64,000 bases of DNA from Streptomyces sp. WAC08241 (GTDB taxonomy: Bacteria > Actinomycetota > Actinomycetes > Streptomycetales > Streptomycetaceae), in assembly GCA_007858575.1 (NCBI GenBank), contig CP042279.1, positions 3,908,501-3,972,500 of the forward strand. The letters are read 5' to 3'. Shown here one piece after another: positions 58,313-64,000 of the stretch; the stretch's first letter is position 1, and every line of letters starts with the position of its first letter. The translations under genes were made by a program, and so were the position numbers. Under the pieces are notes generated by a model. That model saw nothing but the letters and a program-made list of their open reading frames with translations, had not been told where the DNA came from and searched no databases.

Positions 58313-59812
58313 TCACAGCGACGGAGCCTCCTCGAGCAGCGGGTGTCCCCACTTTTCCACGAAGGCGGCCTCGACGGCTGCTCCGACCCTGTAGAGCCGG
58401 TCGTCCTTCAGGGCGGGGGCGATGATCTGCAGACCGACCGGCAGGCCGTCCTCGGGCGCGAGGCCGCAGGGCAGCGACATGGCGGCGTTGCCGGCCAGGT
58501 TGGTCGGGATGGTGCACAGGTCCGCGAGGTACATGGCCATCGGGTCGTCGGCGCGCTCGCCGATCGGGAAGGCGGTGGTGGGGGTCGTCGGGGAGACGAT
58601 CACGTCCACCTCCTCGAAGGCCTTCTCGAACTCGCGGGTGATGAGGGTGCGGACCTTCTGGGCCGAGCCGTAGTACGCGTCGTAGTAGCCGGAGCTGAGC
58701 GCGTACGTGCCGAGGATGATGCGGCGCTTGACCTCGTCGCCGAAGCCGGCCTCGCGGGTGAGGGCGGTGACGTCCTCGGCCGAACGGGTGCCGTCGTCGC
58801 CGACGCGCAGGCCGTAGCGCATGGCGTCGAAGCGGGCCAGGTTCGAGGAGCACTCGGACGGCGCGATCAGGTAGTACGCCGAGAGGGCCAGGTCGAAGGT
58901 GGGGCAGTCCAGCTCGACGATCTCGGCGCCCAGCGACTTCAGCAGCTCGACGGACTCGTCGAAGCGCTGCACGACGCCGGCCTGGTAGCCCTCGCCGCGG
59001 AACTGCTTGACGACGCCGACGCGCATGCCGGCGACGGAGCCGTTGTGGGCGGCCTCGACGACCGGCGGGACCGGGGCGTCGATGGAGGTGGAGTCGAGCG
59101 GGTCGTGCCCGGCGATCGCCTCGTGCAGCAGGGCCGCGTCCAGGACCGTGCGGGCGCAGGGGCCGCCCTGGTCGAGGGAGGAGGAGAAGGCCACCATGCC
59201 GTAGCGGGAGACCGCGCCGTAGGTCGGCTTGACGCCGACGGTGCCGGTGACGGCGGCGGGCTGGCGGATGGAGCCGCCGGTGTCCGTGCCGATGGCGAGG
59301 GGGGCCTCGTACGCGGCGAGGGCGGCCGACGAGCCGCCGCCGGAGCCGCCGGGGATCCGGGTGAGGTCCCAGGGGTTGCCGGTCGGGCCGTAGGCGCTGT
59401 TCTCGGTGGAGGAGCCCATCGCGAACTCGTCCATGTTGGTCTTGCCGAGGATGACGACGTCGGCGGCCTTCAGGTTCTTGACCAGGGTCGCGTCGTACGG
59501 CGGGATCCAGCCCTCCAGCATCTTCGAGCCCACGGTCGTCGGGATGCCGACGGTGGTGAAGATGTCCTTGAGCGCGAGCGGCACACCGGCGAGCGGGCTG
59601 AGCTTCTCGCCCCGGGCGCGCTTCTCGTCCACGGCGCGGGCCTGGGCGAGGGCGCCGTCGCGGTCGACGTGCAGGAAGGCGTGGACCTTCTCGTCGACGG
59701 CCTCGATGCGGGCGAGGTGGGCCTCGGTGACCTCGACGGCGGTCAGCTCGCCGGCGGCGATCTTCCCGGCGATCTCGGCCGCGGTGAGCGTGATGATGGT
59801 GTTGTCCGTCAT
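58313..59812 (-). CDS. gatA: aspartyl/glutamyl-tRNA amidotransferase subunit A
   Basis: Intact 499-residue amidase that hydrolyses glutamine and channels ammonia to GatB. The amidase triad: Lys in AGVPLALKDIFTTVGIPTT, Ser in NPWDLTRIPGGSGGGSSAAL, and nucleophile Ser in IGTDTGGSIRQPAAVTGTVG. Then VSRYGMVAFSSSLDQGGPCA, RVGVVKQFRGEGYQAGVVQR, RIILGTYALSSGYYDAYYGS and SPTTPTTAFPIGERADDPMA. ATG overlaps the gatC stop (ATGA). One of the few frameshift-free long genes here. Confidence 0.98.
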   Translation of the reverse strand: MTDNTIITLTAAEIAGKIAAGELTAVEVTEAHLARIEAVDEKVHAFLHVDRDGALAQARAVDEKRARGEKLSPLAGVPLALKDIFTTVGIPTTVGSKMLEGWIPPYDATLVKNLKAADVVILGKTNMDEFAMGSSTENSAYGPTGNPWDLTRIPGGSGGGSSAALAAYEAPLAIGTDTGGSIRQPAAVTGTVGVKPTYGAVSRYGMVAFSSSLDQGGPCARTVLDAALLHEAIAGHDPLDSTSIDAPVPPVVEAAHNGSVAGMRVGVVKQFRGEGYQAGVVQRFDESVELLKSLGAEIVELDCPTFDLALSAYYLIAPSECSSNLARFDAMRYGLRVGDDGTRSAEDVTALTREAGFGDEVKRRIILGTYALSSGYYDAYYGSAQKVRTLITREFEKAFEEVDVIVSPTTPTTAFPIGERADDPMAMYLADLCTIPTNLAGNAAMSLPCGLAPEDGLPVGLQIIAPALKDDRLYRVGAAVEAAFVEKWGHPLLEEAPSL

Positions 59813-60113
59813 GACTTCTTAGTCCTCCCCAGGATCTGCGGCACCTTGAAACGCTGCTGCTCCTGGGCCGGGGCGCCGGAGAGCGCCTGCTCGGGGTGAG
59901 CGACGGACGGACCTCGTCCGCGCGCATGACATTGGTCAGCGGCAGCGGGTGGGAGGTCGGCGGTACGTCTTGGTCGGCGACCTCGGAGACGCGGGCGACC
60001 GCGCCGATGACGTCGTCGAGCTGGTCGGCGAAGTGGCTGAGCTCTTCGCCGGACAGCTCCAGACGCGCCAGCCGGGCGAGGTGGGCGACCTCCTCGCGCG
60101 TAATGCCAGGCAT
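59809..60113 (-). CDS. gatC: aspartyl/glutamyl-tRNA amidotransferase subunit C
   Basis: About 101-residue subunit that stabilises GatA on GatB. MPGITREEVAHLARLARLEL SGEELSHFADQLDDVIGAVA, RVSEVADQDVPPTSHPLPLT NVMRADEVRPSLTPEQALSG, ending FKVPQILGRTKKS. One shift near 59905. The TGA overlaps the gatA ATG. First gene of the gat operon. Confidence 0.95.
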
Positions 60114-60186
60114 GCAGCGATCCTCTGGGTGAGTCTTATGGTGTGCCGCAATCCTATGTTGTGCGGGCCGTCACAACTCACGCGAC

Positions 60187-60214
60187 CGATTATCCCCGCG
60201 TACGCGGGGAGCAC
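60187..60214. repeat. solitary type I-E CRISPR-like repeat / palindrome
   Basis: On the minus strand a 28-bp unit opens GTGCTCCCCGCGTACG and closes CGGGGATAATCG, like type I-E repeats (E. coli repeat opens GTGTTCCCCGCG and closes GCGGGGATAAACCG). The 16-bp core CCCCGCGTACGCGGGG is a perfect palindrome. There is only one copy and no cas genes, so it may be a fortuitous hairpin or terminator between gatC and the GGDEF/EAL gene. Confidence 0.4.
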
Positions 60215-60306
60215 AGTTGCCCGGCGAAATGATCGAGTTCTCGCCCGGACCACCCCCGTACGGGGAGCGCCTGGCCGACGCACGGACACAGTACTCCCCG
60301 GCCGGG

Positions 60307-62419
60307 TCAGGCCTGGGGGCGACCTGGCCCGAGGGGTGGTCCAGGTCGGTCGGGGGCGCGAGGTCGGCGGGGCGGCGCCAGCCGTGCTCGCCGCGGGCCA
60401 GGAGCCAGGCGGTCGCCTCGTCGGGCGGCATGGCGGCGGCGACCAGCCAGCCCTGGACGGCGTCGCAGCCCAGGTCGCGCAGCCGCTCCCAGGTCTCGTC
60501 GTTCCTCGACGCCCTCGGCGACGACGAGGAGGCCGAGGGAGTGGGCGAGGTCGACGGTGCAGCGGACGATCTCGGCGTCCTCGGTGTCGACGGCGAGCCG
60601 GGCGACGAAGGAGCGGTCGATCTTCAGTTCGCTGACCGGGAGCCGGCGCAGGTGGACGAGGGAGGAGTAGCCGGTGCCGAAGTCGTCGAGGGACATCTTG
60701 ACGCCGTGGCCGGTGAGTCCGTTGAGCGTGTCGGCGGCCCGCTGGGGGTCCTCCAGGAGCACGTGTTCCGTTATCTCCAACTGGAGGGAGCCGGCCGGGA
60801 CGCCGTGGCGGGCGAGCCGGGCGGCGACGGCGCCCGCGAAGCCGGGGGTGTGGACGTCGCGCGGCGAGACGTTGACGGCGACCGGGACGTCGAGGCCCTG
60901 GGCGCGCCAGCGGGCGACCTGGGCGAGGGCGGTCTCCAGGACGTACTCGGTGAGGTGGGGCATCAGGCCGGAGGACTCGGCGATGGCGATGAACTCGTCC
61001 GGGGGACCTTTCCCCGCTCGGGGTGGACCCAGCGGACGAGCGCCTCCAGACCCGCGACCTGGCCGTCGAAGCGGACCTTGGGCTGGTAGTGGAGCTGGAC
61101 CTCGTGGGCGTCGAGGGCGCGGCGCAGGTCGCCGAGGAGGCCGAGCCGGTCGGGGGTGTTGGAGTCGCGCTTGGACTCGTAGACCTCGACGCCGGTGCGG
61201 TCGCGCTTGGCCTGGTACATGGCGACGTCGGCGCGGCGCAGCAGCCCCTCGGCGTCGAGGGCGTGGTCGGGGAAGACGGCGACGCCGGCGCTGGCCTCCA
61301 GGACGAGGGTGAGGCCGTCGAGGTCGAGCGGGGAGGAGAGCTCGGCGACGAGGTGGCGGGCGACGCGCTGGGCGCTGGTGGTGGAGTCGGCGGTGGGCAG
61401 CAGGACGGCGAACTCGTCGCCGCCGAGCCGGGCGGCCTCGGCGCCGCGGGCAGGGCGAGGCGGAGCCGGTCGGCGATCTGGAGGAGCAACCGGTCGCCCG
61501 CGAGGTGCCCGAGGGTGTCGTTGACCGAGCGGAAGCGGTCGAGGTCGATGAGGACGAGGGCGGCGCGGGCCCCTGGCCCTCGGCGTCCTCCAGGGCGGTC
61601 CAGGCGCGCTCCAGGAGCCACTGGCGGTTGGGGAGGCCGGTGAGGGGGTCGCGGAGTTGCTCCTCGGCGCGGGCGCGGGCGATCCAGAGGGTGGAGTCGA
61701 GGGCGATGAGGGGACGGCGAAGAGCGGCAGGAGGACCGGGCGGCTCGCGGCGACGGCGCAGATGAGCGGGGCGATGCCGAGGAGGGCGACGGCGACGAGG
61801 CCCTGCCGGAGGAGGGCGGTGCGGGCAGCGGTGGGCAGCCCGCGGCCCTGGGGGCGAGCGTGTACCACAGGAGGAGCCGGGTGACCACGAGGTAGGTGGT
61901 CGCGGCGAGCACGATTTCCGGGAGGTCCCCGATCGTCCAGTCGAGGGCCGCCAGGGCTGCTCGACGGTCGGCACGTCGCCGAAGAGGGCGAGGACGAGGG
62001 CGGCGGCGCCGACGCCGAGGACGTCGGCGGCGCCGTGCAGCAGGCCCTGTCGCCAGCGGTGGTGGCGGGCGGCGCCGACGAGGGTGACGACGGTCAGCGA
62101 GACGAGTCCGGCGGGCACCCAGCCGTACAGCAGGAGGACGGCGAGGGTGAGGGCGGCGCCGGAGCCGGTGCCGCCCCACCAGCGGTCGCGGCCGAGGGCG
62201 ACCAGGTGGCCGACGATGAGGCCGGTGAGGACGGCGAGGGACCAGCCGGTGACCCCGCCGGGGAAGAGTCCGTGCCCGGTGGTGAGGGCCCGCTGGAGTC
62301 CGGCGGCGAGCAGGACGGCGGCGATGCCCACCACGACTGCGGGCAGCCGGGAGGTGGAGCCCCCGGGGCCACGTGGCCGTGCGGCCGGGGACCGGGGCGG
62401 CGCTCTCGGTCGGTTCCAT
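60307..62419 (-). CDS. membrane GGDEF-EAL c-di-GMP phosphodiesterase/cyclase (rmdB-like)
   Basis: About 705 residues. N-terminal TM sensor region (LPAVVVGIAAVLLAAGLQRA, GWSLAVLTGLIVGHLVALGR, GAALTLAVLLLYGWVPAGLV, IVLAATTYLVVTRLLLWYTL), GGDEF domain (RDPLTGLPNRQWLLERAW, LVLIDLDRFRSVNDTLGHLA, AARLGGDEFAVLLPTADSTT) and EAL domain with all key motifs: GLEALVRWVHPE, LQLEITEHVL, SLDDFGTGYSSLVHLRRLPV, ELKIDRSFVARL, VVAEGVEE. Phosphodiesterase activity is thus likely. Shifts lie near 62360, 61950, 61845, 61715, 61570, 61450, 61005 and 60505. End uncertain (60307 or reading on to 60171). ATG 62419 follows GAGAGGA. Position beside ligA/gat matches, as I recall, S. coelicolor rmdB (SCO5495). Confidence 0.9.
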
Positions 62420-62733
62420 TTCCGTCCTCTCACAGGCGGCGGTGCCGTCGGTGTGCCATGGGCCGCGGTGGGCGGCCGTCCGTCGTGCGGCCGCCGTCGT
62501 CCGGTGCGGGACCGCCGGCGGGCGGCCGCTCCTCGTGCCACGGGACCGTTGTCCTGACGCCACGACCGGCAGAGCCCTCGCGCGGTCGTGCAGGACGAGA
62601 CGCACGGTCACCACACTAGGCCGCCGAGGGCTCCGACGGGCAGCGCTCTCCGTGTCTTGCCCGAATGAGACCCGGCCACCCCTCCCGGTCTGGTATGCGC
62701 CGAACGGGTGATGTTCTCCGGGACGGAAAGGGG
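62420..62733. other. intergenic region between ligA and the GGDEF/EAL gene
   Basis: 314 bp with no ORF I can support. Slightly less GC-rich near 62640-62730. It should hold the promoter of the GGDEF/EAL gene; no clear terminator for ligA was found. Confidence 0.4.
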
Positions 62734-64000
62734 CTATTGGGGAGTCTCGGGTACGGGGACCGCGGCCTCCCGGGCGGCGTCGGGTCCCTGTGCGAGCAGG
62801 ATCGAGAAGCCCTCCTCGTCCAGGACCGGAACTTTGAGCTGCATCGCCTTGTCGTACTTCGAACCGGGGTTCTCCCCACCACGACGAAGGAGGTCTTCTT
62901 CGAGACGGAACCGGTCACCTTCGCTCCGAGCCGCTGGAGCGACTCTTTGCGCCATCCCTGGTGAACTTCTCCAGGGTGCCGGTCACCACGACCGTGAGCC
63001 CCTCCAGCGGACGCGGCCCTCGTCCTCGCCGGCGCCCTCGTCCTCCAGGGCGACCCCGGCGGCCCGCCACCTGCGCACGATCTCGCGGTGCCACTCCTCG
63101 GCGAACCACTGCTTCACCGCCGCCGCGATGATCCCGCCGACCCCGTCGACGGCCGCCAGTTTCTTCCTCGCTCGCCTGCTCGATCCGCTCCAGGGAGCGG
63201 AACTCGCGGGCGAGGGCCGTGGCCGCGACCGGACCGACGTGCCGGATCGAGAGCCCGTTGATGAAGCGGGCGAGCGGGCGGGTCTTCGCCTCCTCGATGT
63301 TCCTCAGCATCGCCAGGGCGTTCTTCTTCGGCTCGCCCTTCTGGTTGGCGAAGACGGTGACGACCTTCTCCTCGCCGGTCTTCGGGTCCCGCTTGGGCAG
63401 CCCGCTGCTCTGGTCGAGGACGTACGCCTTGATCGGCAGGAGCTGCTCGATGGTGAGGTCGAAGAGGCCGCCCTCGTCCGCGAGCGGCGGCTCGGACGGC
63501 TCCAGGGGCCGGTCAGCGCCGCGGCGGCCACCATGCCGAAGTGCTCGATGTCCAGGCACTGCCGCCCGGCCAGGAAGAAGAGCCGCTCGCGCAACTGGGC
63601 CGGGCAGGTCCGGGCGTTCGGACAGCGGAGGTCGATGTCGCCCTCCTTCATCGGCTTCAGCGGCGTCCCGCACTCGGGGCACTCGGTCGGCATCACGAAC
63701 TCCCGCTCGCTGCCGTCCCGCAGGTCCGCGACCGGCCCGAGGATCTCCGGGATGACGTCGCCGGCCTTGCGCAGCACGACCGTGTCGCCGATCAGGACGC
63801 CCTTGGCCCTGACCACCTCCTGGTTGTGGAGGGTGGCGAACTCGACCTCGGAGCCGGCCACGGTCACCGGCTCCACCTGCGCGTACGGGTGACGCGGCCG
63901 GTCCGGCCGACGCCGACCTTGATGTCGAGCAGCTTGGTGTTGACCTCCTCCGGCGCGTACTTCCAGGCGATGGCCCAGCGCGGGGCGCGGGCCGTGGAGC
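62734..64000 (-). CDS. ligA: NAD+-dependent DNA ligase (3' part; 5' end outside window)
   Basis: C-terminal about 425 residues of the replicative ligase. Visible: end of the nucleotidyltransferase domain (RWAIAWKYAPEEVNTKLLDI KVGVGRTGRVTPYAQVEPV), OB fold (VEFATLHNQEVVRAKGVLIG DTVVLRKAGDVIPEIL), Cys4 zinc finger (PTECPECGTPLKPMKEGDID and LRCPNARTCPAQLRE), helix-hairpin-helix (FINGLSIRHVGPVAATALAR, VDGVGGIIAAAVKQWF) and the BRCT domain (EGLTVVVTGTLEKFTRDGAK, SFVVVGENPGSKYDKAMQLK, EEGFSILLAQGPDAAREAAV). Shifts lie near 63893, 63513, 63170, 63015, 62965 and 62875. Essential, so these shifts are not biological. Confidence 0.95.

Noticed and set aside
60187..60262. CRISPR array
   Set aside because: Only one repeat-like unit is present. 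The nearby CCCCCGTACGGGG hairpin is not a second copy, and no spacers or cas genes are seen.

Overview
This window is high-GC actinobacterial chromosome, almost certainly Streptomyces. The evidence is the strong G/C bias at third codon positions, frequent GTG and TTG starts, and the gene content (NCS1 permease, PadR/HAAS pair, LAL-type LuxR regulator, type VII-like effectors, NPCBM-tailed protein kinase). From memory, the housekeeping order cimA - aguA - ilvE - leuB - pruA - putA - PucR - serA - ilvCNB - GGDEF/EAL - ... - gatB/A/C - GGDEF/EAL (rmdB-like) - ligA follows the S. coelicolor region around SCO5529 to SCO5494, read left to right; I could not check this.

Layout. 1-5.5 kb: end of a GH101 glycosidase, a secreted M15-like protein, a YceI protein, a serine hydrolase, and a beta-clamp paralogue that shares a divergent DNA-damage-type promoter with the hydrolase. 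5.3-8.8 kb: a MITE-like element, a TPM-domain membrane protein and cimA behind an apparent Ile attenuator. 8.8-13.8 kb: MFS transporter, TetR, agmatine deiminase, a degraded stretch that may be a urease relic, and an NCS1 permease. 13.8-19.4 kb: ilvE, leuB, PadR/HAAS, an AAC(2')-like acetyltransferase and an alpha/beta hydrolase. 19.4-24.2 kb: an accessory island with lower GC at its left end, holding an unknown gene pair, an isoaspartyl-methyltransferase homologue with two tiny peptide genes and a small membrane protein, and a divergent XRE-TPR regulator. 24.3-34.5 kb: proline catabolism (pruA, putA, PucR) and serine/branched-chain amino acid synthesis (serA, ilvC, ilvN, ilvB with leader peptide). 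34.5-45 kb: a GGDEF protein with a degenerate EAL domain, oxidoreductases, and a LAL regulator. 45.2-48.2 kb: a type VII-like effector operon. 48.3-56.5 kb: membrane protein, GNAT, MMPL transporter, phospholipase C and Ser/Thr kinase. 56.5-64 kb: gatB-orf-gatA-gatC, a second GGDEF/EAL protein with intact motifs, and the 3' part of ligA.

How genes work together. IlvB/N/C and IlvE make valine, leucine and isoleucine; LeuB and CimA feed the leucine and isoleucine branches. Two leader-peptide attenuators (ilvB, cimA) tie expression to charged branched-chain tRNAs. PutA and PruA oxidise proline to glutamate under the adjacent PucR regulator. GatA/B/C form the tRNA amidotransferase. The best candidate for an undescribed system is the peptide/methyltransferase/XRE-TPR cluster at 20.9-24.2 kb.

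Caveat on quality. About 43 of the roughly 55 genes contain one or more single-base frameshifts, including essential genes (gatB, gatC, ligA). Those I examined are mostly one-base losses in C or G runs, so I read them as sequencing or assembly errors and annotate each such gene as one CDS spanning its frames. Break positions are approximate.
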